64,000 nucleotides of DNA from contig OY811979.1 in the NCBI GenBank assembly GCA_963681505.1, forward strand, positions 6,018,910 through 6,082,909. Direction: 5' to 3'. Below the pieces are notes generated by a model. The model was given only the letters and a program-made list of their open reading frames with translations. It did no database searches and was not told the origin of the DNA. The position numbers and the translations under genes are program-made. Of the stretch, positions 11,301 through 21,396 are shown in pieces (position 1 is the stretch's first letter; each line of letters opens with the position of its first letter). Origin of the DNA: Eunapius fragilis (Eukaryota > Porifera > Demospongiae > Spongillida > Spongillidae).

Positions 11301-12744
11301 GATTGGGCAGATCCAAGTCTGGACAATGGGAAAGATTGTGCTGCAAAGAAGGGAGCTCATAAGCTTTCTCTGTCAAAAAAGGTCATAAATGTGCAAAGTC
11401 AAAGCTCTAATACTGTTGGTAATAAATCAGTGCTTAAGCAAATTAAGAATTTGAAAGGCACTATAGAGGTTTCAGGTTATAGCCAGGATAATTCCACACA
11501 CCTGAACACAGCTGATTTGGGGTTTTTCACTGAGGGTAATAAGCAAGATAGCTACTTAATGCATTTTAGTAATGACAATGTATTTTCAAATACCTTGTGC
11601 CCAGAAGATGGTTTTACAACCAGTACACCAAAACAATGTGGTGGATACTTTGTTCCAATGAATGCAATGGATACTTCTCCTATTTCCTGTGTCGAAATTT
11701 CAGGTCTGACACATCACACAGTTTTGGCTTATAAATCAGTACCTCTAGAGCCAGAAGCATGCAGTACAGAGAAGAAAACTACCAGATGCTTGAAAACCCG
11801 TGCTGCAATGAGGGATAGTCTCAAGCGAAAAAATGCTCAGCAGTCTTCAGCTGCAGGCAATAATCTCATCACCCATCCAGGTAATGTTATGTTATTCATG
11901 TGTTATGTGATTCTGTTTATTGTCAAGCATGAGTATAATAGCATGAATGTCACAAATTGATTTGGTCCCCTATTTTGCAGAAGTAATAGATGATTCAAAG
12001 GACCATGTGGATCCAATATCTCACTGGATACCATACCTGAACTTATTAATGTATGATTATGAAGCACTGGTTGGTGGCAAATGGATTACAGATAGCATAA
12101 TTAATGCTGGACAGAAGCTTCTCCAAAGTGTTTATCCATTAGTTCGTGGTCTGCAAGTTACCACACTTGGTGAAGTGTTAGCCTATCGTGTGGAACGACA
12201 GGAATTTGTACAAATCCTACATGTATCCACCAATCATTGGTTAACGTGTTCTACCATTGGATGTGAGCCTGGAGTAGTAAACATTTTTGACAGCATGAGT
12301 GGAAAGGACCTACCCACCAGAGCAAAGGAACAAATAACATCACTCGTCTGTACTCCACTAAAGCAAGTCATTTTGAAGTTTATGCGTGTTCAAAGGCAAA
12401 AAGGTTGTAATGACTGTGGTGTGTTTGCATTGGCGTTTGCCACTACATTGTGTAGTGGGGAGTGTCCAACATCTATGACATACAATCAAAAAAGTATGAG
12501 AAAGCACTTGCTAGACTGCTTTGTGAATGGTAAGATGGAAACCTTCCCTACCACAAAAGGAAAGAAAATTACACGACCCATTTCTACTGTAAAAGTTAAT
12601 GTCATTTGCAATTGCAGGCAACCTGAAGATGACTGGATGGTTCAGTGTGATGGATGTGAAGAATGGTTCCATAAGGAGTGCGAGAACATACCAAGCACAG
12701 TGTGGTCGAAAAAATCCAAGTGGCTTTGTAGTTTGTGTGCATAA
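8309..12744 (+). CDS. Ginger A transposase: H2C2, DDE integrase, GPY/F, Ulp1 protease, PHD finger
   Basis: I model seven exons with GT-AG borders: 8309-8546, 8699-8886, 9034-9191, 9708-9998, 10057-10273, 10329-11880 and 11981-12744. Together they are 3408 nt, an exact multiple of three, giving 1135 residues. The order is an H2C2 zinc module (about residues 80-130, with GGHFGRDK and CDTCQRA) and a DDE core with GIDMIGPL (about 145), LTDQGREF (about 205) and GLIERYNQ (about 241), which fits D-35-E spacing. A GPY/F module (RWLGPYKV) is near 394. A 39-residue repeat block covers about 461-717. A C48/Ulp1-like cysteine protease has His in TNHWL (about 964), Asp in NIFDS and Cys in GCNDCGVF (about 1026). 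A C4HC3 PHD finger covers about 1091-1133. The start is the first ATG of the first open exon. The model is intact by eye; splicing is predicted, not shown. Confidence 0.87.
10617..11385 (+). repeat. In-frame 117-bp coding repeats in Ginger A
   Basis: Six to seven copies of a 117-bp (39-codon) unit. The anchor TCAAAGAAGACTAGGGTGAT recurs with spacing of exactly 117. Two variants alternate (SGDCADPSLDNGKDSAAMKG and LGDWADPSLNNEHHGAAKKE), giving a 234-bp higher-order period. The frame is kept throughout. The block is a hydrophilic, Lys- and Ser-rich linker between the GPY/F module and the Ulp1 protease. Confidence 0.95.
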
Positions 12745-13049
12745 CATGTTATGCACACAAACTACATAGCAACTAGTCTTTGTCTTCATCTCATATCTTA
12801 CCTCATATTTTTCATTTATCCTTGCTGCATTATTTATATATTATCCTTACAGTATTATATCATTTTAATAGTATATATTCTTGCAGTATTATATCCTTGC
12901 AGTATTATATATTTCATATATCACTATTTTTTTATGATTAGAATTTACGAAAGAAGTGTGGCTATACACTTCAATGCAACAGGCATTGCGTATACCATTT
13001 CTATATGGGACACGAGGTTGATATGCATGTTTGATGGGTGTTTTTATAA
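12745..13049 (+). other. 3' untranslated region of the Ginger A gene
   Basis: AT-rich sequence after the transposase stop, with several TATTATAT-type repeats. I see no other gene. The polyadenylation site is not obvious. Confidence 0.5.
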
Positions 13050-13243
13050 TGTGGGGGACAATATACCCTAGGTTATAGAGTCCGGGTGGGGGGGACAGTT
13101 TCACCAGGGGGGGGACAATATATGCTAGGGTATATTGTCCGTGGGGGACAATATATCCTAGGGTATATTGTCCGGGGGACAATATACCCTAGGCTATATT
13201 GTCCGGGGGGACAATATAAGGGGGGACAATATATACTACGACA
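13050..13243. repeat. Right subterminal palindrome array and TIR of Ginger A
   Basis: About five palindromic units with arms GGACAATATA and TATATTGTCC around CCTAGG or CTAGGG, ending in ACTACGACA at the TIR. It mirrors the left-end array. Confidence 0.82.
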
Positions 13244-13513
13244 CCGGCTTCCCATTCAGACGTGTGAACTCGTCAATGCCGATTGAACTGGAGTTAAGGG
13301 TCACAGTGGTCACTTGAATGAGTACAAGAACTTCACATTGATTCAATGATTCTATAGAGTCGTGGGGTGAAGGGCATGGGTGTATGTTTGGGTATATATA
13401 CCCTGTGCATTTACATTAATAAGGAGTTGCGGTGGTAATTGGCTCAAGTGCACGTCGCAGATAACGGCGACAACGGCGCAGGCTATACGAGTGATACTGC
13501 TCGCGCGTTCACA
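13244..13513 (+). repeat. 3' LTR of Gmr1-like element, right piece
   Basis: The LTR continues after the duplicated CCGG (13244-13247) and ends TTCACA at 13513. It is identical to the 5' LTR except for an 8-bp tandem duplication (ATTCAATG) near 13340. The element's TSD CACCC follows at 13514. Confidence 0.94.
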
Positions 13514-15439
13514 CACCCCTTTGTCCAGCATGTCGTGTAACATCTTCCGGATCTCCTCTTTCCGAGCTTGTGGGATTCTATGTGAGTGGCAATGAACAGG
13601 AGGAGAGTCACCTGTGTCTATTTTGTGTTTTGTGAGCGAGGTTCGACCCATGCATGTCACTCTCGTGGAGGGAAAAAACATCATTATATTCTAGTAACAC
13701 GGCAAATAGTACTTCTTTTTCTGCAGATGAAATGTGTTCGCCAACCTTCTGCACCATGTTCCACAAAATGCTTCTGTCGTCTGGAGACAGTTCTAACCGC
13801 TGAAACACCAGCAGGTTGTGAACACGGTTCAACAGACTCCAGTGTTGCTATAGTTTCACCTTTCTTTAAGATAACTGGGGAATCACGAGGGTTCAATAAG
13901 CGAATAGGTAGTGACTGCGATGGATCACTGACGTGTACAATCGCATGAGCTACCGTGTCTGCTCAAAGTGTCACCTTCCACCATCCACGTGCCCCCGCTA
14001 ACCGTACCCTTAGGCGTTACCATGATTTCCATTTCACTAAGAGCAGGTATCGTTATCACACTACCTACTTTAAGTTGGATGGAGCCAGCACAATTCTGTG
14101 AGGAGGTAATGCCAAGTGAGTGTGACAATCCTTCGGGAGGAAGGGTAAGTTAAGGAGCTTTCTTCCACAGTCAATTAATGATACCCCCATTAACTTCGAG
14201 AAAGTCTAGTCCTAGGATTGCATCCACCAAAATACCATCAACAACAACAAATGTAACGTCAAACCGCTTCCCATCCAACTGTAGTGAAACACGGGCACAA
14301 CCCCTCCCCGATAGCGTATCACCACTGACACCAGTTAGCTTCGGTCCAGCCCACTTCTGCAATATTCGCTGAGACCCTCCTTTTTCAAGTTGTATCCAGA
14401 TGTTTTTATGCAACAGCGAAACAGCAGCACCTGTGTCGATTAGACACTCAACAGAAATTTCATTAATCAACACATTTACGCGGAAACTCATGCATGAAGA
14501 ATTTAATGACGTGTACGTATGCACCATGGGTTCGCTGTGTTGGGCCTTCACTGGTCCTGATTCTCCCTCTCGTGGAAGGCCCTTTCCACGGAGGGACGGA
14601 AGTTTCCCTGCTGCTCTGCTGTTGAATTTGGACATATTCGAGCCGGGTGACCCTGCTGTCCGCAATTCCAACACACAATAGGCCCACGCCTCCTGCCCGA
14701 CTGTTTGGCTGGCTTACCTCTGGAATTGTTATCACTTCCTAGTGATACCTCTAACCTTTGAAGTCGTTCACTTAGTTTTGCCAATGTCCTCTGAAGTTCT
14801 TCACCTGTACCTGCCACCATTCTCTGGGCCAACGCCTCACCGCCCAAGTCCCCCGCCGACTGCTGAGGAGCAACAGAATCAACACAGTGGTAAGCCGACC
14901 TATACCAGGGGCACTTAGGTATGACTCGAGCTCTATCGTAGCTGCGACTGCTTCTTCAACACTGTTCGGTCGTTTCTGTTTTACCCCAAAACCCACCTGG
15001 GGGTTCTCTATTTGTGACAAGTACTGGTTCAGGGCCAGGCGCTCTCTGGCCTTGTCTTCCAAGTCGGGGTAGGCCCTGTCGGACAGTGTGCGCAGAAGGA
15101 AGCCCAGTCTTCATTGGCCCGTTTCGTTCTTGTCTGAAGTTCTGCGACGTAGAGCTCTCGCCTACTTTCAGGGGCAAAACGTTTTTGCAAAGCCTTTATG
15201 CACTCACCATAACTGCTTCGGGCGCTCTCTGGTGAATTCATGAAGGCTGTCTGTGCCTTCCCCGTTAGTCGCACGCGGAGCCATTTGAGTTTATCTTCGT
15301 CCTTCTCCCACTTCTTCACTATCGCCACACTTTCGAAGTGTGTGACCCATTCCTTCCAGTCTCCAGCAGGGTCGCCACTAAAGGGCTCAGGTAAGAGAGC
15401 ATGCAGGTCTAGTATTCGACATCCTGCCGACTACGCCAA
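13514..15439 (-). pseudogene. Outer gypsy element: gag, protease and start of RT (fossil)
   Basis: Read leftward from the 5' LTR, gag (about 15330-14850) has a capsid-like segment with SRRELYVAELQTR. A CCHC knuckle follows (CWNCGQQGHPARIC, about 14690-14640), then aspartic protease (DTGAAVSLLH, about 14440) and the N-terminal part of RT (about 13830-13514) up to the insertion point of the Gmr1-like element. A primer-binding-like stretch (complement of about 15422-15439) adjoins the LTR. The region is broken in several places. Confidence 0.85.
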
Positions 15440-15644
15440 TGTGACATTTGGCCTCAAGATTAATGCGGCAATAGCACTGTATACACATACACACTGAAAT
15501 ACAAAAATATAGACGCTTATATATTTACAGAATCGTCCGATTACAGGTCACATGAGCTAATGTGTAAGGTCAGACATGTACAGATGCGTGTCCCTGCTCA
15601 GTAGTCAGTGCGCAGTAGTGACGTCAGCTTGTAACCGTATTACA
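15440..15644 (-). repeat. 5' LTR of outer gypsy element
   Basis: A 205-bp repeat starting TGTGACATTTGG, about 98.5% identical to 161-365. It is followed by TATA, the matching TSD. Confidence 0.95.
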
Positions 15645-15850
15645 TATATATATAATTATATTCGATAAAGCTTCCTCGAGCTACTGCTATTCCATTTTTC
15701 TTCCTAGAGGATTAACCAAAATGTTATTTGCGCAACAGAATATTCCTATCAAGCAACGTAAAAATCGGGATGATGCGGACTTTATAAACTGAATACTGCA
15801 AGAATACACTCTATTAAGGTTTAAGTACCTTAAACTGTATTTAACCTTAA
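15645..15850. other. AT-rich spacer, nothing recognised
   Basis: The TATATATATAATTATA stretch is the target region of the outer gypsy element. I recognise no gene or repeat in the rest. Confidence 0.4.
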
Positions 15851-16742
15851 CTATCACGATATTGTTGTATGGCCAGCACTGACATGCTCTTGGCAGGGTC
15901 TGGGCCAGGGTACGCGTGGCGCGGCAAGTTTGGGTGTGTGTGGTGATATGGCACCACCCACTCGTACCGTGCCATATCCCTGCCCAAGGTGAGGAGGCAT
16001 TACAAGCCTACTCCACCCCCAAAACAATGACTAGAAATAGGTTGTTAAATTATTGACAGGTGATATTATGCGTGTGGCCACAATAAACGCAATGGAACTC
16101 TATTTCGCTAACGTCGCGGTGAGGGCGGCGAGATGGCTGTGTGGAGTTCTGATGTAACGGAGGTATGCCGCACTGTGCCTAGTTGCTGCCCCAATCCTGA
16201 AGCTGTGCTCAGCAAACTGCTCTTCCGCATAACCAGCCTTCGACAAAGCGTTCCGAACCCTTGACACAAAACGAGATTTTGTAATGGGTTTATCGATGAA
16301 GAAGCAGCCAGCTGTGTCCCTGCGCGAGCCAATAAACGACAGGATTGCTGCAACTGAGCACAGGGGACACCCCTGTTCCGAATTGGTCGCATTTTATGAT
16401 TTTTTAAGGTGAATCTTCACCATGCATTGATGTTTCGGAGTGAGTGTCAACAGCCACATCGCGCGCCCCAACTGAGGTGCAGTGCGGGGTTGTAATCAGA
16501 CTCAGTTTCGAACAGTAACTCCCCAAGACGGAAGAACCCGAAGAAGGCCGTCACGGCGATTGCCCAGATGGCCGATGCGTCCTGGGCATTACACTCTTTG
16601 AGCCGGTGTCAGAGGCATAATTGACTCCCAGACATAAATGACTCCCCCAGTCATTGACACCTAAGGCACTAATGACTCCCACAACTCCCCAGCTGGAATT
16701 GTTTGAACCACGTTTTTTTTGGTGCGCTTTAAGAGAGCTACG

Positions 16743-19535
16743 ATGGCGGATGATGAGTGCACCGCTGTGGAGACGTATTTACGTAGCAGCCAGTATCCTA
16801 AGGGTATGACAAAGGGCGAGAAGGCGAATTTTAGACGCAAGTGTAAAAACAATTTCAAGGTTGAAACTGGAATGTTATACTACAAGAAAGATGGTATTGA
16901 CGAGGCACAACAGTGGAAGATATGCGTACGATCAGACAGTGAAAAAAGGCGGATACTTGAGTCATGCCATTTTGGAATAGAAGGTATGCACATATTAACT
17001 TTATAACTTGTCAGTGTGGCTGTCGGGTGCCATCTGGGCAGAGATAAAACAATTGAGAAGGTTTCAATTCGTTTTTATTGGCGAAATATGAACGAAGAAA
17101 TCAGAAAATTGGTTCAGCACAGCGAGCAGTGTCAAAAAATGAATGCAAAATTTCCCAAATCTAGCAGCAAACTCCATCCAATAGTTCCTGTTCCAAATGT
17201 GTGGCATCAGGTTGGTCTTTATTCGTCATGAATACTAAATTATACATAGCATATTGGCTAATTTTGTGCAATAGTTTGGTATTGACCTCATAGGTCCACT
17301 GCCCACAACTGTCAATGGAAATAAGTATGTGGTGACTTTGGTTGATTAATTTAGCAAATGGCCAGAAGCTGCACCACTTAAAGATAAGACTGGTCATGGA
17401 ATAGCATTGTTTTTGTATGAGTGTTTCTGCAGGCAAGTATATTTCATATAGCATGACTTTTTAAAATTCATCATTTCTTTGACATATATAGGCTAGGATG
17501 TTGTGAGGTCATAATATCAGATCAGGGGAGAGAATTCATTAATGCAGTCCAACACGAACTCTTTCAATGTACAGGAACCAAACACAAAGATTCTTCTGCA
17601 TATCACCCGCAAACAAATGGTTTAACTGCAAGCATCACTTATTAAACTTGTCAATAGCAATCAAAATGACTGGGATGATCATCTGTCAGCTATCCTATTT
17701 GCGTATCGGACCAGTGTACAAAAAGCCACAAAACTTACACCCTTTGAAGTCATTTACTGTCGGTAAGTATCATGCAGTTGTATATAGCCCTTTTCATTAC
17801 CGCAATCCTATACATACATGTACATTGTAGAAAACCGAAGTTACCTATTGATATGGAGTACGTATAAAAGCAGAAGACATTGGCAATGGTGCCGTGAGTG
17901 AAAATACACCTCAAAATGATGATGGAAGTGATTGTGTTCATATTGATTGTGATAGAAAGAATGATGGTGAGGATAATAATGATGGTGATACAAAAAGAGG
18001 TGATGGATGTGATGAGTATAATGAATGTGTCGATGGTGATAGAAAGAGTGATGGTGAGGATAAAAATGATGGTGATATAAAAATAGGTGATGGATGTGAT
18101 GAGTATGATGTCGGTGGATGTGATGAGTATGATGTCAGTGATGGCAATTCTAGTCACAATAGTGGGTAGCACACACAGCAGAATTAGCCATCATGGAAAT
18201 AGTCACCAGAATGTCAATGAGATAGTTCTTTATGCAAATGAGATTCATAAGATCAAGGGTGCAATAACTCAAAAAGTGGAAATGAATATAAAGAAGGCAC
18301 AGGAAAAGGACAAGTATTATACTATTTGCAATCTGAAGGTATATATGTACTGCATACTACACTGTTATATAATGCAATAAATCTCTAGGAATTTGGTCCA
18401 GGGGATGTTGTACTTCTTAGAAACAACCATCGAGACTCTAAGAAGGGTGATAAGCTGAAGCAAAGGTGGCTGGGACTTTATAAAGTGTATGAAGTATTAG
18501 ATAAAAGAGTCTGTCGATTGGAAAATTCTACTGGAAAAGTGTTGAAAACTACTGTAAATGTTTCTCGCCACTCCTAATCCAATAAACACTGAACAGGTAG
18601 GTAAACACTTTTTAATACAACAATATAATGAAAAAGACACTGTTTTATAAAAAAGGTAATGATGAAAATTGTAACTAAAACAAGCAAGAAAGAAAACCAG
18701 CCAAAGAAGGTTAGATCATAATATTAAATGCTGATATAATTATTTTTGTATGTCACATTTTAGAAAACACTATACTGGATTGATGAAATGTGCCTCACTC
18801 TCAAGCATAAAGATGCTATAGAAAACAATGAAATGCTGAATGATGAGCATATATTCAGGCTGCTCAAAATCTTATGAAGAGACAATTCCCACAACTAGGA
18901 GGCCTTCAATCAACATTGCTCTGCCAAAATAAGGGCTTTTCTTCAGCAATAAAAAGTCATGGAGCATTACAGGATTCATGTGATTTTTTAGGACACTGCA
19001 CATTGAAATTGTCATGTCTAGTTGTACAGATATTATTTGTTGCTGAAAGAGATCACTGGGTGGCCACTAGTTATCATCAAGATGAGATCAGGCTGTATGA
19101 CAGTAAATGTTACATGGCAGTCTACAAGAACAGATTGCTCTTATCTACAAAGAAGCTGCAAATGGTAACACTTTAACTGTCAAAGCTATTCCAGTCCAAC
19201 AGCAGGCTGGTGGTGAGGATTGCGGATTGTTTTCCATTGCTTATGCTTACCATGCTGCATTGGGGGAAGATCTACTGGGAGTAATTTTTGATCAATCAAA
19301 GATGCGAGACCATTTAATTGCTTGCTTGATCCAAAAGTGTCTAAAACCATTCCCCCCTGCCCTGGAACGAAGAGGAATTAAAAGGAATAAAATGAGAATC
19401 TTCCATATCCACCTTATTTGCATATGCAAGCTACCAGAATCATCAGACTCAAATGTTATTCAATGCGACCAATGTAGCCAGTGGTATCATTTCAGATGTG
19501 TGAACATTGAGCAAAAATGTATCCCTAACACATGA
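16743..19535 (+). pseudogene. Ginger B transposase remnant (H2C2, DDE integrase, GPY/F, Ulp1, PHD)
   Basis: Starts at ATG 16743 (MADDECTAVETYLRSSQYPK) in the position matching exon 1 of Ginger A. Recognisable parts are the zinc module (CHLGRDKT, near 17030), the integrase core with FGIDLIGPLPT (about 17278), IISDQGREF (about 17512) and YHPQTNGL (about 17600), an Asp- and Gly-rich tract (17893-18170), a GPY/F module (RWLGLYKV-like, about 18465), a Ulp1-like protease with RDHWV (about 19050) and GGEDCGLFS (about 19213), and a PHD finger with CKLPESSDSNVIQCDQC (about 19427-19500). It is degenerate: there is an in-frame TAA within the integrase core just before the FSKWPEA motif (about 17347), the conserved Glu-containing segment after NGL is missing, and the first intron is only about 31 nt. 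It is not expected to be active. Confidence 0.85.
17893..18170 (+). repeat. Asp-rich imperfect repeat in Ginger B
   Basis: Repeats of GATGGTGAT- and GATGAGTATGATG-type units encode an acidic linker rich in Asp, Gly and Asn. It lies between the integrase core and the GPY/F module, at the place where Ginger A has a Glu-rich linker. Confidence 0.7.
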
Positions 19536-19824
19536 CATGGCTATATGTTCAAATTGCTATAAATAGCAGAATCTATGATTAGTGACAGAACCATCGGACT
19601 CAATTGTTATTTTATTTTTTTATGCATGTTTTTTATTTATTTATGTAATGTTATTCACTTCTACCAATGTAGCCAGCGATATCATTTCAGATGTGTGTAC
19701 TTTGATTGAGCAAAAATGTATTCGTGACACATCAAGTTGCTCTAAATACCACAATCTATTGTAATGCACATCACCCTGATTGCAGAAAACTTTTGCGCAT
19801 GTGTTACACTATGATCAATGTATC

Positions 19825-19902
19825 AGTATCAGTGTGTGACGTGTGTGTATGTGTGTGTTGTGTGTGTATGTGTGTGTGTGGGCGTGTGTGTGTGTGTGGC
19901 TG
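19825..19902. repeat. (TG)n-rich microsatellite
   Basis: GTGTGT-rich stretch interrupted by A and C, inside the 3' untranslated part of Ginger B. Confidence 0.9.
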
Positions 19903-19984
19903 CAGTACAAGTAAAGATCCAACCAAGTATGCACGAGCAGGCAGGCGTCGTATCGACTGGAGAGTCAATCATGCCTTTACGCGT

Positions 19985-20239
19985 AATTGACCGGGATTCA
20001 TATATGCCTATAGGCACGAATGACTGAGGAGTTAATTATGCTAAGGCTACAATAACTCCCAGGAGTCATTTTCATCAGGGGGGAGTCATATATGCCCAGG
20101 CGTGAATGACTGGGGAGTCATATATGCCTAGGTGCCAACGACTGCATGGGAGCTAGGCATAATTGACCGGGAGTCATATATGCCTAGGTATCAATGACTG
20201 GGGAGTCAATTTATACGGGAGTCATTATCGCCTGCGACA
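19985..20239. repeat. Right subterminal palindromes and TIR of Ginger B
   Basis: Several units GGGAGTCATATATGCCTAGG and their inverse arms (ending TTGACTCCC or CATTGACTCC) are spread over about 250 bp and end GCCTGCGACA at 20239. The left end (16607-16690) has shorter versions of the same units. Confidence 0.82.
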
Positions 20240-21057
20240 CCGGCGGAGCTTCGATACGCCGTAGCACGGTGGTAGCATAGATTGAATACCTTACGGTTCC
20301 GTAAGGTCTTCAATCTAAGGTGGTAGTTATCGGGAGGCGTATCCTTGGTGGTTTCCCCCCCCAAGACCTTACACCTCCGAATGCCATCAAGCACTCTCTT
20401 TAACACCGGTAGTGACGAATGTTCGGATGGGGGAGGCAGACCGAGGGATATCTGCATACTCCGAACCGCTGAGAGGTAGCATTTTATCGTTTGTGTGGGG
20501 AGCCCGTCATTGGCGAGTGAGGTCGCGAAGTAGCACATGAATGGGTCGTATATGTCGTACAGAACACAAAATTTGCTAAATCTCCTCATAGCCGCGTCGT
20601 AAGTTCGGTGAGTAGAGGGGGCGAGGCCTTTATGGAAATAGCCCTGAACTGCTGCATCCAGGCTGGTGAGGTCAATTCTGCGGCTGGGTCCAGTAGCACC
20701 TCCACCGTTTGTGGATGAATGGGTGTGGGACCCCTGCTGGCTCCCGGCACCATCTGAAAGAAGGAGTTCAAGATAATGCGTCCGCAATGGCATTGTCAGC
20801 GCTCGTAATGTACTCTGCGGCCAGACTAAAGTTAGATGACGCTTCGATGAAGAATAAACATCGCAGTAAATGCATAATCTGGGTTTGAGCACTTGACCTT
20901 GACCGAATAGCCGCGACCACGACCTCGTTATCACAGTGGCAGAGCACTTTTTGCCCGGACCATGACCTACCCCAAATGAGTGCTGCTATCTGAATCGGAA
21001 TCAACTCTTTCACAGCTATGGGTTGCTGCCCTGATATAGATCCACTGGAACCACGAT

Positions 21058-21190
21058 TTGCCCTCCTTTTTGAGGCGTCTTTGACATCGTTCGCTGTGAA
21101 ATAGTGTTCTAAACGTTCAGCGTACACTGACCACTCTTCTTGATCTGCGTTGTATTCTCCCAGCGTTCCATGTTTCGCCATGACTGTTCA
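21058..21190 (-). mobile_element. Gypsy gag 5' fragment (fossil)
   Basis: On the minus strand the start MAKHGTLGEYNADQEEWSVY followed by AERLEHYFTANDV is the typical N-terminus of Ty3/gypsy gag proteins. It abuts DIRS-like RNase H sequence at about 21058. It is only a remnant, and its LTR was not found. Confidence 0.6.
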
Positions 21191-21396
21191 GATCCTGTGT
21201 TTGTCACAAGAAGTGTCCAAATTAACCTCGTCGCCAACACGTCGTAACGTGTGACCGGTACCACGCGTTATATGATGCCCTTGCCAGCGATGCGCCCGAT
21301 GCTAACAAGGTAAGTCAATAGGAACACACACAACGTGGATTGCACGAACGATCGAATATCAAAATATGATGCTATTGCATAATAAGTGTAACCTAC
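21191..21396. other. Unassigned spacer
   Basis: No gene or element is recognised with support. A short open stretch ending at a GTAAGT (about 21310) could be an exon but has no identifiable homology. Confidence 0.3.

Larger units (their letters stand above)
8005..13243 (+). mobile_element. Ginger-type DNA transposon A (complete, possibly autonomous)
   Basis: This 5239-bp cut-and-paste element has imperfect terminal inverted repeats. The left end is TGTCGGAGGATATAATGTCC and the right end, reversed, is TGTCGTAGTATATATTGTCC. It is flanked by CCGG on both sides (8001-8004 and 13244-13247). It encodes a gypsy-integrase-like transposase with added Ulp1 protease and PHD modules, the content described for Ginger1 by Bao and colleagues. 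Both ends carry arrays of palindromes with core CCTAGG. The coding model is open across seven exons, so the element could be functional. Confidence 0.93.
3170..13513 (+). mobile_element. Gmr1-like Ty3/gypsy LTR retrotransposon, inserted in the outer gypsy element
   Basis: This plus-strand element is flanked by a 5-bp TSD, CACCC (3165-3169 and 13514-13518). Its 5' LTR is 3170-3440. The 3' LTR is 7992-8004 plus 13248-13513, split by a Ginger DNA transposon (8005-13243). The single long ORF has the order gag, protease, integrase, RT, RNase H, meaning integrase precedes RT. That Ty1/copia-like order within Ty3/gypsy defines the Gmr1 group of Goodwin and Poulter. The LTRs are essentially identical apart from an 8-bp tandem duplication in the 3' copy, so the insertion is recent. 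Apart from the Ginger insertion the element looks whole. Confidence 0.95.
161..15644 (-). mobile_element. Ty3/gypsy LTR retrotransposon (outer element of the nest), fossil
   Basis: This is a minus-strand gypsy element bounded by 205-bp LTRs at 161-365 and 15440-15644, with a likely 4-bp TSD (TATA). Reading from the right, the parts are gag with a CCHC knuckle, aspartic protease (DTGA motif), reverse transcriptase, RNase H, integrase with H2C2 zinc module and DDE core, and a GPY/F-like tail. This is the usual gypsy order. A purine-rich tract (complement of 366-378) adjoins the left LTR and a primer-binding-like stretch adjoins the right LTR. The element is broken, with at least four interruptions besides the insertion of a second retrotransposon at 3170-13513. 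The LTRs differ at about 3 of 205 positions, so the insertion is fairly recent. Confidence 0.93.
16607..20239 (+). mobile_element. Ginger-type DNA transposon B (degenerate)
   Basis: This 3633-bp element starts TGTCAGAGGCATAATTGACT and its right end, reversed, reads TGTCGCAGGCGATAATGACT. Both sides are flanked by CCGG (16603-16606 and 20240-20243). It lies inside the DIRS-like recombinase sequence. The content parallels Ginger A (H2C2, integrase core, GPY/F, Ulp1, PHD) but with different arms in the subterminal palindromes (GGGAGTCATATATGCCTAGG). The coding part is decayed. Confidence 0.9.
15850..21060 (-). mobile_element. DIRS-like tyrosine-recombinase retrotransposon remnant, interrupted by Ginger B
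   Basis: Two minus-strand stretches flank the Ginger insertion at 16607-20239. The right part (about 21060-20240) shows a DIRS-type RNase H (KVLCHCDNEVVVAAIRS) ending NAIADALS, then the N-terminal domain of a tyrosine recombinase (APSTHRTYDAAMRRFSKFC, with TQTIKCYLSAVRS). The left part (about 16600-16110) shows the recombinase catalytic region, with FFGFFRLGELL, AGCFF and the conserved EHSFRIGAA box. 15850-16110 is probably its 3' region. It is a broken fossil. The left end is uncertain. Confidence 0.8.

Noticed and set aside
17898-18172. Several Ile/Thr-, Ser- or Met-rich open frames at 17.9-18.2 kb as separate genes
   Set aside because: They are alternative frames of the Asp-rich repeat in the Ginger B remnant.
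21191-21320. Possible exon ending at GTAAGT near 21310
   Set aside because: No acceptor, no homology and no neighbouring exon to join.
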